Assembly: GCF_000384395.1 (NCBI RefSeq)
Contig: NZ_ARWE01000001.1
Span: 2,454,501 to 2,518,500, forward strand
Source of the DNA: Geopsychrobacter electrodiphilus DSM 16401
GTDB lineage: Bacteria; Desulfobacterota; Desulfuromonadia; Desulfuromonadales; Geopsychrobacteraceae
Reading direction: 5' to 3'
Length of the DNA: 64,000 bases
Numbering within the stretch: the first letter of the stretch is position 1; every line of letters starts with the position of its first letter. The position numbers were made by a program, and so were the translations under genes. The notes below the pieces were generated by a model. That model saw nothing but the letters and a program-made list of their open reading frames with translations, did not search any database and was not told the DNA's origin. Below, in pieces: positions 52,194-61,162 of this stretch.

Positions 52194-52982
52194 TCAATCA
52201 CCATCTAAAAGACGACCAAATCCACCCAGGACCGAGCCTTCCCCTTTACTTGAGCCACCTGCTCTCGGCGCATTAGCGAGAATCCGATCGGCCAGACGGC
52301 TGAATGGCAAACTCTGAATCCAGACCTTGCCATGACCGCTCAAGGTCGCAAGAAACAGCCCTTCGCCAGCAAATAACATGCTTTTAAGATTCCCGGCACG
52401 CTCAATGTTGTAATCGACGCTCGGCTCAAAAGCGACCAGGCAGCCGGTGTCGACGCGCAAGGTTTCCCCCTGGAGTTGTCTTTCAACGATGGTCCCGCTG
52501 GCGTGGACGAACACCAGACCGTCACCCTGCATCCGCTGCAGGATAAATCCTTCACCACCAAAGAAGCCGGTCCCCAGGCGACGCTGAAACGCAATATCCA
52601 GTTTGGTGCCATAGGCCGCACACAGAAAGGAATCTTTCTGGCAGAGCACCTCTCCGCCAAGCTTGTTAAGATCCAGCGGGATGATCTTGCCGGTGTAGGG
52701 TGCAGCAAAGGCGACGTGCCGTTTGGTGCTCCCCCGGTTGGTAAAGTGGGTCAAGAAAATCGATTCTCCGGCCAGCACACGCTTCCCCGCGCTGAACAGC
52801 TTGCCCATCAACCCCTGGTCGGCCTGCGAGCCATCCCCCATCCGCGCCTCGAACTGAATATCCTGCTCCATGTAGTTCATCGCCCCGGCCTCGGCGATGA
52901 CCGTCTCACTCGGGTCGAGCTCGATCTGAACCATCTGCATATCGTCACCGACAATCGTGTAATCAACTTCGTGACAGCGCAT
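52194..52982 (-). CDS. AIM24/TIGR00266-family protein
   Basis: 262 residues. The start [22 protein letters not shown] and [20 protein letters not shown], plus [29 protein letters not shown] (about 150-180), are typical of TIGR00266. A beta-barrel soluble protein of unclear role. It is 44 bp upstream of the radical SAM gene on the same strand. Confidence 0.85.
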   Translation of the reverse strand: MRCHEVDYTIVGDDMQMVQIELDPSETVIAEAGAMNYMEQDIQFEARMGDGSQADQGLMGKLFSAGKRVLAGESIFLTHFTNRGSTKRHVAFAAPYTGKIIPLDLNKLGGEVLCQKDSFLCAAYGTKLDIAFQRRLGTGFFGGEGFILQRMQGDGLVFVHASGTIVERQLQGETLRVDTGCLVAFEPSVDYNIERAGNLKSMLFAGEGLFLATLSGHGKVWIQSLPFSRLADRILANAPRAGGSSKGEGSVLGGFGRLLDGD

Positions 52983-53553
52983 TATTCTTCTCCTGTAGGT
53001 CAGTTTAAAATCTGCATTCTAGCATATCTCTCTTTGCATGAGCTCCAGAACAAAAAAGTGAGAACCCGAAGGCGACCCTTGCGACCCGGTGAATACAACA
53101 TAATAAAGGGCGCTCTTATTTCCCTATAAGGACGAGATAATGAAATAGGTAGGAACAAACCTGATCCCTGACAGGACAGCATCGAGGATAGCTTCCAACT
53201 TTTTAATTGTGCCCCATATTCCCACCTTAAGCACTGGACATCTCAGGCGCCCGCAAAAGACTGGCCTTGGCCGTAGAACAAGCGGTCAATAGCGGCAATT
53301 CAATACGCGTTACCAAGGCTTTTAACCTCCTGCTTTGGTAGTAACGGATGGGCAGTAAACTATTTGAACCAAATCTCTCCCCGTCAACACTTCTCTTAGC
53401 CCAATCCTCCACCACCACAGTTCTATTAATAACTCACTCAGCCCTATCTGCGCATTTCCTGCTTGACCATGCCGCAAGTGAGGAGTTAGGATTCGCTCTT
53501 TCTGTCGCACACTGATTATCCGCACTGTAACAATAGCCAGGGAGAGCCGAAGG
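52983..53553. other. Long intergenic region, no feature recognised
   Basis: 571 bp between divergent genes with many stops in all frames. No promoter, RNA gene or repeat could be supported beyond the short leader of the MarR gene (GGAG-like site before 53554). It may hold a decayed gene, but nothing matched. Confidence 0.5.
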
Positions 53554-53982
53554 ATGGATTTTGATATTGAGAAAAGCGTCGGATTCCTTTTGGCGAAGGC
53601 GCACCAGAATCTCTTCGCCCAATTTCGTGATCTGCTCGCACCACACGGGATCACCCCACCGCAGTTCGCACTCCTCGGATTCCTGTGGAAACAGGACGGC
53701 CTCTCCCAGGTCGAGCTGTCCGAGAAGACCGAAATTGACCGAACGACCTTAAGCGGCCTGATTGACCGCTTGGAGAAACAGGGACTGGTCACCCGCCAGC
53801 CCCACCCCGGAGACCGGCGAGCCTTCCTGGTGGCGTTAACCTCAGCCGGCCGCGCTATTGAATCACTGCTGGTACCGCTCGCCATGCAGATTCGCCAACA
53901 GCTCAAAGACGGGCTGTCCCCGGAAGAATATGAACAACTCTGTTTCCTGCTGAACCGCCTGCGAGGTGTCCGTCATGACTAG
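53554..53982 (+). CDS. MarR-family transcriptional regulator
   Basis: 142 residues, winged helix core: LLAPHGITPPQFALLGFLWKQDGLSQVEL (recognition region about 30-60, ending ELSEKTEIDRTTLSGLIDRLE) and GLVTRQPHPGDRRAFLVALT wing. It leads an operon with efflux genes, whose first start overlaps its stop (ATGACTAG). Likely represses the operon and is released by a small aromatic ligand, as for EmrR. Confidence 0.9.
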   Translation: MDFDIEKSVGFLLAKAHQNLFAQFRDLLAPHGITPPQFALLGFLWKQDGLSQVELSEKTEIDRTTLSGLIDRLEKQGLVTRQPHPGDRRAFLVALTSAGRAIESLLVPLAMQIRQQLKDGLSPEEYEQLCFLLNRLRGVRHD

Positions 53983-55231
53983 AAAACTGCTCTGTCTGTT
54001 GCTGCTGCTGGGTTGTTTCGCGACGCTTGCAGCGGCCGAACCTCTAACCCTTGAAGATTGCCTGCAGCGGGTACGTGAACAGAACCCTGACCTGTTAGCT
54101 GCCGCCAGCGGACCACGTCTCGCCGCGACTGCAGCCGAAGGCGCCCGAAGTGCCTACCGTCCGCAGGTTCAGCTTTCGGCCGGCTACACCGAGCAGCAGG
54201 CTCCGCAACAGGTGGTAATCGGCGGAAACAGTGCCCAGACCCAGGATCAGGGGTACGCTCATCTCAGCCTGGGTGTCGATCAGCTGGTCTATGACTTCGG
54301 CCGGACTTCAGGCGGCATCGCCGCCGCCGCCGCAACCAGCCGCGCAGCTGCTCACGCCTACGCATCAACCGAGCAGGACCTGTTACTGCAGACCCTGACC
54401 GCCTATTACCGAGTGCTGAATGCAGCCTCACTTCTTAAGACAGCCAAGGAAGAAGTCAACCAGACAGAGGCTCACCTGCACACCGCCCAGGCGCTCTTTG
54501 ATCAGGGGGTGGTCACGCGTAACGACCTGCTGCAGGCCGAGGTCCGGCTGGCCTCGAGTCGCCAGCAGGTCCTGGCGCGCGCCGGAAGCGAAGAGAACGC
54601 CTGGCTCACGCTCAACTATCTGACCGCCCGCCCCCCCGAAGCCCGCGGCGAACTGAGCGCCGGCCCGCTGCCGAGTCTCGAACCTGAGACTGAACCGACG
54701 GCGACCCGCCCCGATCTCCTCGCCCAGAGTGAACGGATCGAGAGCGCACAAGAGGCGCTGCGTCAGGCCAAAGGAGATTACCGCCCCGAACTCTTCGCCC
54801 ATCTTGGCGCGGATTACGTCGAAAACAGTTACGTTCAGGAACAGACCATCTACTCAACCACCGTCGGGCTGCGCATGACTCTCTATAATGGCGGATTACG
54901 CAACGCCAAGCTGCGCCAGGCCGAAGAGAATGTGCACCGCGAACAACAACGCCTGACCAACCTGCAACAGCGTGCACGACTCGAGACCCAATCGGCCCGC
55001 AACGATGCGCGAGTCGCAGCGCAGCAGATCGCCGTGGCACAGAGTGCGATCCGCCAGGCTGAAGAGAACCTGCGTATCAACCAGAATCGTTACAAGGAAC
55101 AGATCGGGACCGCGACCGACGTACTGGATGCCCAGACCCTGCTGACCCAGGCCAAAACCGATCTGGTCCGGACCCAATTCGATTATCAGGTAGCCGTGGC
55201 GCGCGTGCGTCACGCCGCCGGACAACTTTGA
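53975..55231 (+). CDS. TolC-like outer-membrane efflux protein
   Basis: 419 residues from MTRKLLCL, signal peptide (about 1-22, ending LAAAEP). Two TolC repeats with GVVTRNDLLQAEVRLASSRQQ and IGTATDVLDAQTLLTQAKTDL, long periplasmic helices rich in Ala/Gln, and FAHLGADYVENS barrel strand. Outer channel of the MarR/HlyD/DHA2 tripartite system. Confidence 0.9.
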   Translation: MTRKLLCLLLLLGCFATLAAAEPLTLEDCLQRVREQNPDLLAAASGPRLAATAAEGARSAYRPQVQLSAGYTEQQAPQQVVIGGNSAQTQDQGYAHLSLGVDQLVYDFGRTSGGIAAAAATSRAAAHAYASTEQDLLLQTLTAYYRVLNAASLLKTAKEEVNQTEAHLHTAQALFDQGVVTRNDLLQAEVRLASSRQQVLARAGSEENAWLTLNYLTARPPEARGELSAGPLPSLEPETEPTATRPDLLAQSERIESAQEALRQAKGDYRPELFAHLGADYVENSYVQEQTIYSTTVGLRMTLYNGGLRNAKLRQAEENVHREQQRLTNLQQRARLETQSARNDARVAAQQIAVAQSAIRQAEENLRINQNRYKEQIGTATDVLDAQTLLTQAKTDLVRTQFDYQVAVARVRHAAGQL

Positions 55232-55244
55232 AGGAATTACCCCA

Positions 55245-56351
55245 ATGAGCGAAACAGACAACCAGACCCCGGCACTAACCAAGCAGGTCGACAACAACGA
55301 AAACGCAGCAAAAGGGAACGGCAGGCGTCGAATCGGCCTGGTGCTGGCGGTTCTGATCCTGAGCGGGGTCTTGACCGCGTCCTGGCTTTGGTACAAGAGC
55401 AAGGTCGAACTTACGACCGATGACGCCTTCATCGAGAGCCATATCCATCTGATTTCGGCGCGGGTTTCCGGCCAGGTCGCAACCATCGCCGTCGCCGACA
55501 ATCAAAAGGTTGCCGCCGGGGATCTGCTGGTGGTACTCGACCCGGCCAGGTATCAGGCCCAGGTAGCGAAAGCTGAAGCGCTGCTGGCCCAGGCCCGCAA
55601 TACCACTGGTGAGAACCAGGCGATCATCGGCGCCCAGGAAGCCGCGGTGAACCAGGCCCGCGCCCGCTTGTCACAGGCAAAAACCGACCTGCAACGCGGC
55701 ACAGCCCTCTTCGCCCACGAGGTCATTCCACAGGAGCGGCTCGATCAGCTCAAGACCGCACAACGGGTCGCACAGGCCACCCTGGAGCAGGCACGGCAAG
55801 AGCTGCACGCGGCCAAAGCCAAGCTCGGCGACGCCGGTGTGGGTGGCGAACAGGCCAAGATTGCCGAACGCACCGCCGAGCTCGAGCTGGCCAAACTGAA
55901 CCTCGCGTACACCCGAATATTCGCCCCGGTGGCCGGCTATGTGACGCGTAAATCGGTGCAGGTCGGCAACAATATACAGACGGGGCAACCACTGCTTGCC
56001 CTGGTTGCTCTGGATAACCCCTGGATCATCGCCAATTACAAGGAGAGCCAACTCACCCATCTTGAGCCGGGACAGCGGGTAGATTTTCGGGTCGATTCCT
56101 ATCCGGGACAGATCTTCAGTGGCCGGGTCGACAGCATTATGGCCGGGACCGGAGCGGCCTTCTCGCTCCTGCCGCCGGAGAACGCCAGCGGCAACTACGT
56201 CAAGGTGGTCCAGCGCGTGCCGGTTAAGATCAGCATCGATCCCTCCAGCGACCCGCAGCATCAGTTACGCATCGGCATGAGCGTCCAACCGACCATTTAT
56301 ACCGGCCGCAGCCTGGGCGATATCCTCGCCACGCTCGACCCATTTAACTGA
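55245..56351 (+). CDS. HlyD/EmrA-family membrane fusion protein
   Basis: 368 residues with one N-terminal membrane helix (IGLVLAVLILSGVLTASWLW, about 31-50), a lipoyl domain (HLISARVSGQVATIAVADNQKVAAGD), a long coiled-coil hairpin (about 110-210) and a second lipoyl half (TRIFAPVAGYVTRKSVQVGNN). EmrA-type adaptor between the MFS pump and TolC. 13 bp after the TolC gene. Confidence 0.92.
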   Translation: MSETDNQTPALTKQVDNNENAAKGNGRRRIGLVLAVLILSGVLTASWLWYKSKVELTTDDAFIESHIHLISARVSGQVATIAVADNQKVAAGDLLVVLDPARYQAQVAKAEALLAQARNTTGENQAIIGAQEAAVNQARARLSQAKTDLQRGTALFAHEVIPQERLDQLKTAQRVAQATLEQARQELHAAKAKLGDAGVGGEQAKIAERTAELELAKLNLAYTRIFAPVAGYVTRKSVQVGNNIQTGQPLLALVALDNPWIIANYKESQLTHLEPGQRVDFRVDSYPGQIFSGRVDSIMAGTGAAFSLLPPENASGNYVKVVQRVPVKISIDPSSDPQHQLRIGMSVQPTIYTGRSLGDILATLDPFN

Positions 56352-56377
56352 AACCTCGTCGTGCGCCGGAATTTCTT

Positions 56378-57931
56378 ATGAGCCAACCCAAAGCCATTAA
56401 CAAGTGGCTGATCACCATCACCGTAATGCTGCCGACGATCATGGAGATCGTCGACACCTCGGTCGCCAACGTCGCGCTGCCGCATATGCAGGGGAGTCTG
56501 AACGCCGGGACCGACGAGATCACCTGGGTGCTGACCTCATATCTGGTCGCCAACGCCGTAGTTCTGCCGATGACCGGATGGTTGTCACGCATGTTCGGAC
56601 GCAAGCGTTTTCTCATCACCTGCATCGTGCTCTTCACCATCGCCTCGTTTTTATGCGGCGCGGCGCCGAACCTTGGTTTTCTGATCTTCTTCCGCATCCT
56701 GCAGGGCGCGGCCGGCGGCGCGCTGATCCCCAACAGTCAGGCGATCCTGATGGAGACCTTCCCGCCCAAGGAACAGGGGATGGCGATGGCGATCTTCGGC
56801 ATCGGCGCCATGTTCGGCCCGATTATCGGACCGGCCCTGGGTGGTTACGTCACCGATCAGCTCAACTGGCGCTGGATCTTCTATATCAACTTCCCCATCG
56901 GGATCATCGCGGTGATCATGGCCGCCAGCTTTCTGGTCGATCCCGAATACCTGCGCAACAAACAAAAGATCAGCATCGACTACTGGGGTCTGGCGCTGTT
57001 GGTCCTCGCTTTCGGCACTCTGCAGATCGTGCTCGACAAGGGACATCAGGAGGACTGGTTTGCCTCCGGTTTTATCACGGCCTTCTCCCTGATCTCGTTC
57101 TTCTCACTGATCGCGTTGATTCTCGTCGAACTGCGTCATCCCCACCCTATCGTCAATTTAAGGCTGTTTAAATACGTCTCTTACTCGGCGGGAAACTTTC
57201 TGATGTTCATCTTCGGTTTCTGCCTTTACAGCGCGATCATGCTGATCCCGCTCTTTCTGCAGACCCTGATGGGCTACAACGCAACCAGCGCCGGTATGGT
57301 CCTCGCTCCCGGCGGGGTCGTGACCCTCATCACCATGCCGTTTGTCGGCGCCGCCCTGTCGCGCGGCGTACAGGGGCGTTATATCGTCTTCTGCGGGCTG
57401 TCCATCGGTGCGACGGCGATGTTCATCATGCAGGGCTTCACCCTTGAAGCCTCTTACTTCGATTTCGTCTGGCCACGCATGGTCCTCGGCCTGGGGCTGG
57501 GAATGATCTTCGTGCCGCTGACCACCACCACGCTGTCGGTCATCCCCAAACCGGAGATGGGGAACGCCACCGGCATGTACAACCTGCTGCGCAACATCGG
57601 CGGCAGCGTCGGCATTGCGGTCTCGGCAACCCTGCTGCAGCGCTTCAACCAATTCTACCAGAACCAGCTTGTCGCCCACGTTAACCCGCTGAACCCGCAG
57701 TTCCAGCAGAAACTCGCGACTCTGACCCAGGCCGCCATCGGTCGCGGGGTGCCCCCGAGTGAAGCCGAACACACCGCTCTGGCGATGATCTACCAGCTGG
57801 TTCAACGGCAGGCGGGGATGCTCGCCTACAACCACGTCTTCTGGATTTTGGGAGTCGCCTTTCTCACGGTCATCCCCTGCCTGCTCCTGTTGCGCAAGGG
57901 AGAAGGTGAGGCGCCGGCAGGGCTGCATTAG
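56378..57931 (+). CDS. DHA2-family MFS efflux pump (EmrB-like)
   Basis: 517 residues, 14 predicted helices. MEIVDTSVANVALPHMQGSL, SYLVANAVVLPMTGWLSRMFGRKR, and GMFNL-like NATGMYNLLRNIGGSVGIAV are classic DHA2 motifs. Proton-driven export of hydrophobic compounds with EmrA and TolC homologues upstream. Last gene of the operon, 26 bp after the adaptor. Confidence 0.93.
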   Translation: MSQPKAINKWLITITVMLPTIMEIVDTSVANVALPHMQGSLNAGTDEITWVLTSYLVANAVVLPMTGWLSRMFGRKRFLITCIVLFTIASFLCGAAPNLGFLIFFRILQGAAGGALIPNSQAILMETFPPKEQGMAMAIFGIGAMFGPIIGPALGGYVTDQLNWRWIFYINFPIGIIAVIMAASFLVDPEYLRNKQKISIDYWGLALLVLAFGTLQIVLDKGHQEDWFASGFITAFSLISFFSLIALILVELRHPHPIVNLRLFKYVSYSAGNFLMFIFGFCLYSAIMLIPLFLQTLMGYNATSAGMVLAPGGVVTLITMPFVGAALSRGVQGRYIVFCGLSIGATAMFIMQGFTLEASYFDFVWPRMVLGLGLGMIFVPLTTTTLSVIPKPEMGNATGMYNLLRNIGGSVGIAVSATLLQRFNQFYQNQLVAHVNPLNPQFQQKLATLTQAAIGRGVPPSEAEHTALAMIYQLVQRQAGMLAYNHVFWILGVAFLTVIPCLLLLRKGEGEAPAGLH

Positions 57932-58056
57932 GCCTAAACCGAAATCAAAAAGAAAACAACCTTGCGTTACCTTATCCTGAACGTTAATATGCCCGATCGG
58001 AAAACTAAGCTTATACAAGGTAAAAAACGCTAAGGGGGACAACTAAGGCTTGTTAA

Positions 58057-58674
58057 ATGAAAACCGATATACAGCAGAGCGCGCGGAATTATACCAGAAG
58101 CGGGAAGTCTGAAAGATCTAGGCTCGGGAAAACCATCTGTCGCCGGTTTAAACCAGAGCAGTCGATTCTTCGGTCTGAACCGGACGACACTCTGGACGTC
58201 CTCGCTGTCTACCGGACTCCAAAAAAGACCTACGCCGGCTTCACCCTCATAGAGCTGCTGATCACCATGGCAATTATGGCGATCCTGGCCGCCATCGCCA
58301 TCCCGGCTTACCGGAACTACATGCAGGGGTCAAAAAATAACGTAGCTATTTCCGATATCAAAACAATTTCAACTTCTCTTGTTATCTACCAGTTCGAGAA
58401 CAGGCGGTTCCCCTCCTCCCTCACTGAATTGGAGGGTGTCAATTTGATCGACCCCTGGGGGCACTCCTACCAGTATCTGAATATTGACGATGACCACCCG
58501 AGCAAAGGCAAGATGCGCAAAGATCGGTTTCTGGTCCCGATCAATTCGGACTATGACCTCTACAGTATGGGGGCCGACGGCAAGAGTGTTTCACCACTCA
58601 CCTCAAAGCTGAGTCAGGATGATATCGTCAGGGCGAATAATGGCGGGTACCTGGGCCTGGGCAGTAATTATTGA
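58057..58674 (+). CDS. GspG-like type II pseudopilin with long leader
   Basis: 205 residues. The prepilin cleavage site YAGFTLIELLITMAIMAILAA lies at about residue 61 (cut between G and F), far from the start, so the leader is about 60 residues rather than 6-10. The mature part has a GspG-like fold with EGVNLIDPWGHSYQY and YSMGADGKS (calcium-loop region). No downstream ATG before the cleavage site exists, so an unusual start or a fused N-terminus is possible. It lies 10 bp before the HD-GYP gene. No other T2S genes are present. Confidence 0.78.
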   Translation: MKTDIQQSARNYTRSGKSERSRLGKTICRRFKPEQSILRSEPDDTLDVLAVYRTPKKTYAGFTLIELLITMAIMAILAAIAIPAYRNYMQGSKNNVAISDIKTISTSLVIYQFENRRFPSSLTELEGVNLIDPWGHSYQYLNIDDDHPSKGKMRKDRFLVPINSDYDLYSMGADGKSVSPLTSKLSQDDIVRANNGGYLGLGSNY

Positions 58675-58684
58675 ATCTGGCTAG

Positions 58685-60871
58685 ATGATGACCAAAGAAA
58701 TCGCCATCTCTGTCTTTACCAGCCCCCTCACACGCCGTATTTTTCTGCTATTTGTCATCTGCGCTCTGGTGCCGGTGCTCAGCCTTTCGCTAGTCTCCTA
58801 CTGGCAGGTCAAACAACAGATGACCCGGCAGCTTGAGCAAAACCTCAAGCGTGCCAGCAAAAATACCGGTATGTCGATCTTCGATTCCCTCACCTCGCTG
58901 GAATCGGAGTTGCTCGACCTCGACAGGTTCTTGTCGCACTCCTCAACTATTTCTCCGCGACAGAACCAGAATCTGATCGATGCCCGCGGAGTCAAAAAAC
59001 TCCGTGCCCTGGGATTGTTCAAACAGAACCATCTGTTCCTGCCGCTGTTCGGGTCCTTCCCCCCCCTGGCCCTGCCCGACGATCTCCCCAAAGAGACAAG
59101 TCTCATCTTTATTCCCCAGCAGGGGCAAACGACTCGCCTGATGATGGTCATTGCACGCGACCAGAGACGCTTTGCCGATGAGTATCTGGTCGCCGAACTG
59201 AACCCGGAGATGCTCTGGGAACAGGCCTTAAGGGCAGCTCCTCCAGAGGCTCTCGTCAGTGTTCTGGCGCCAGACGGCTCGCCGATCTTTACCTCGGAAC
59301 CCCTTTCTTCCAAAATTTTCACAAAAACCTTAACCAAAGCCAAACAGATCTCCAGCGGCCAGTTTTCCTGGGAAGAAGCGCAGAAAAATTATCTTTCCAG
59401 TTACTGGACCGTCTTTCTCCAGGGGACCTTCGACACCGACAACCTGGTGGTCCTGGTCAATGCGGAGAAACAACAATCACTATTAGCCCTCAATCGGTTT
59501 TCCCGCTCTTTCCTTCTGATATACATTCTGGCTCTCCTGCTCGTCATGCTCCTCAGCAGCATCTTCGTCCGTCGCACCCTCTACCCGCTGGCCGCCCTGC
59601 AACGCGGAACACGCCTCATCGGCGCGGGAGATTTCACCCAAGAAGTCAAGGTACACAGCAAAGATGAATTCAGCGAACTGGCCGACTCGTTCAATGTCAT
59701 GACCAGACGGATTGACGGCCATTTTCGCGGGCTCAACCAGACCAGTCAGACCGTGCGTCTGATCCTTTCGGCCCTCGACCGGCAAAAACTGATCAAAATC
59801 CTGCTGGAGAATATCGATAAAACCATCCCCTGCACATTGGCGGCAGTCTCACTGTTTCTGCCGGATTGCACCGATACCATCCAGACCACCTGCTTCCCCC
59901 CCGGCGCATCTCAGAAGCCCTTTAGCGAATCGGTAACTATTCTCAGCAGCCAGGAGCTGCAAACCCTTGCCGGAATCACCAACTATCTGCTTCTGGACAG
60001 ACCTGACTGCTTGGCCAACCTGCTTGAGCCGCTGGGTTCAACCTCCCCCGGCTCCTTTTTATGCTTACCACTTATCCATAAGGATAAGATCAACGGGTGC
60101 ATCAGCCTGCGATTCACAGACGGTGCTTCCCTGCCGTCTGAGTCCCTTCTGAGGGTGCGACAAATCGCGGATCAGGTGGCCATTGCCCTGGCCAACACGC
60201 GTCTGGTGGAAGAACTGGATCAGCTGAACTGGGGGACACTCCAGGCCCTGGCGCGCACCGTCGACGCCAACTCCCCCTGGACCGCCGGTCACTCTGAGCG
60301 GGTCGCCGTCCTGGCCCTGAAACTGGGCCGGCAGATGGGTCTGTCCGTGCCGGAACTCGACAACCTGCACCGCGGCGCCCTGCTTCACGATATCGGCAAA
60401 ATCGGCTGCCCCACCGCCATTTTGGACAAGCCGGGCGCTTTGACGCCGGAAGAAGTCGAGATTCTCAAACAACACCCCGCGCAAGGGGCGAAAATCCTCG
60501 AACCGATCGCCAAGTTTCAAGCCATCATCCCCATGATCAGGCAGCATCATGAACGCTTCGATGGTTCGGGCTACCCAGATGGTCTGCAGGGAAAAGCGAT
60601 CTGCCGTGAGGCCAGAACCCTGATCGTCGCCGACGTGTTTGACGCCCTGATCTCCCACCGCCCCTACCGGCCCGGCTGGGAGATCGACCGGGTCAAGGAA
60701 TATCTCGCACAGAACAGCGGCAGCCTGTTTGACCCCGAAATCCTGCAGCTGTTCCTTGACAAGGTTATCCCCAGCCTCAGCCCCTATGACTATGCACCGC
60801 CTATCGAGTTCCCCCTGCTCGAAGCGACGACTCTGGCGACCAGTACCACCATGGACAAGATCGACGTCTGA
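58685..60871 (+). CDS. HD-GYP phosphodiesterase with dCACHE/HAMP/GAF sensor
   Basis: 728 residues. Two membrane helices (about 16-38 and 275-297) enclose a periplasmic sensor; HAMP (about 300-350), GAF-like region (about 360-510), and HD-GYP domain (about 515-700) follow. HD motif HDIGK and GYP in HHERFDGSGYPDGL are intact, so it should hydrolyse cyclic di-GMP. Overlaps the pseudopilin operon, so c-di-GMP and surface secretion may be linked. Confidence 0.9.
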   Translation: MMTKEIAISVFTSPLTRRIFLLFVICALVPVLSLSLVSYWQVKQQMTRQLEQNLKRASKNTGMSIFDSLTSLESELLDLDRFLSHSSTISPRQNQNLIDARGVKKLRALGLFKQNHLFLPLFGSFPPLALPDDLPKETSLIFIPQQGQTTRLMMVIARDQRRFADEYLVAELNPEMLWEQALRAAPPEALVSVLAPDGSPIFTSEPLSSKIFTKTLTKAKQISSGQFSWEEAQKNYLSSYWTVFLQGTFDTDNLVVLVNAEKQQSLLALNRFSRSFLLIYILALLLVMLLSSIFVRRTLYPLAALQRGTRLIGAGDFTQEVKVHSKDEFSELADSFNVMTRRIDGHFRGLNQTSQTVRLILSALDRQKLIKILLENIDKTIPCTLAAVSLFLPDCTDTIQTTCFPPGASQKPFSESVTILSSQELQTLAGITNYLLLDRPDCLANLLEPLGSTSPGSFLCLPLIHKDKINGCISLRFTDGASLPSESLLRVRQIADQVAIALANTRLVEELDQLNWGTLQALARTVDANSPWTAGHSERVAVLALKLGRQMGLSVPELDNLHRGALLHDIGKIGCPTAILDKPGALTPEEVEILKQHPAQGAKILEPIAKFQAIIPMIRQHHERFDGSGYPDGLQGKAICREARTLIVADVFDALISHRPYRPGWEIDRVKEYLAQNSGSLFDPEILQLFLDKVIPSLSPYDYAPPIEFPLLEATTLATSTTMDKIDV

Positions 60872-61162
60872 CTCCGTCGGACTTTAAACATTTCCGTGCT
60901 CAAGCCACGGTGCTCCGATCACAACTTCCTGTTTTGCCAACTGCACCCGTTCTGACCGTCCTCGTAGTTAAATAACCTGCGCTGAAACCTGCGGACAGAT
61001 CGCAGAGCGCGCCAGAAATTACCCGACACGTATTGTTGATTTCAGATCTCATGATACCCTTCCAGGTAAGGCAACAGGCTAATTCATAGGCTTATTTTGC
61101 TGTTTGCCGCACGCTGAGATTCGCGGGTAACCTGCCGATAAAGCCGGCAAAAGGAAGGGGTT

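Noticed and set aside
52983-53553. Decayed gene in the gap before marR
   Set aside because: Short open frames exist but none gave a recognisable family match.
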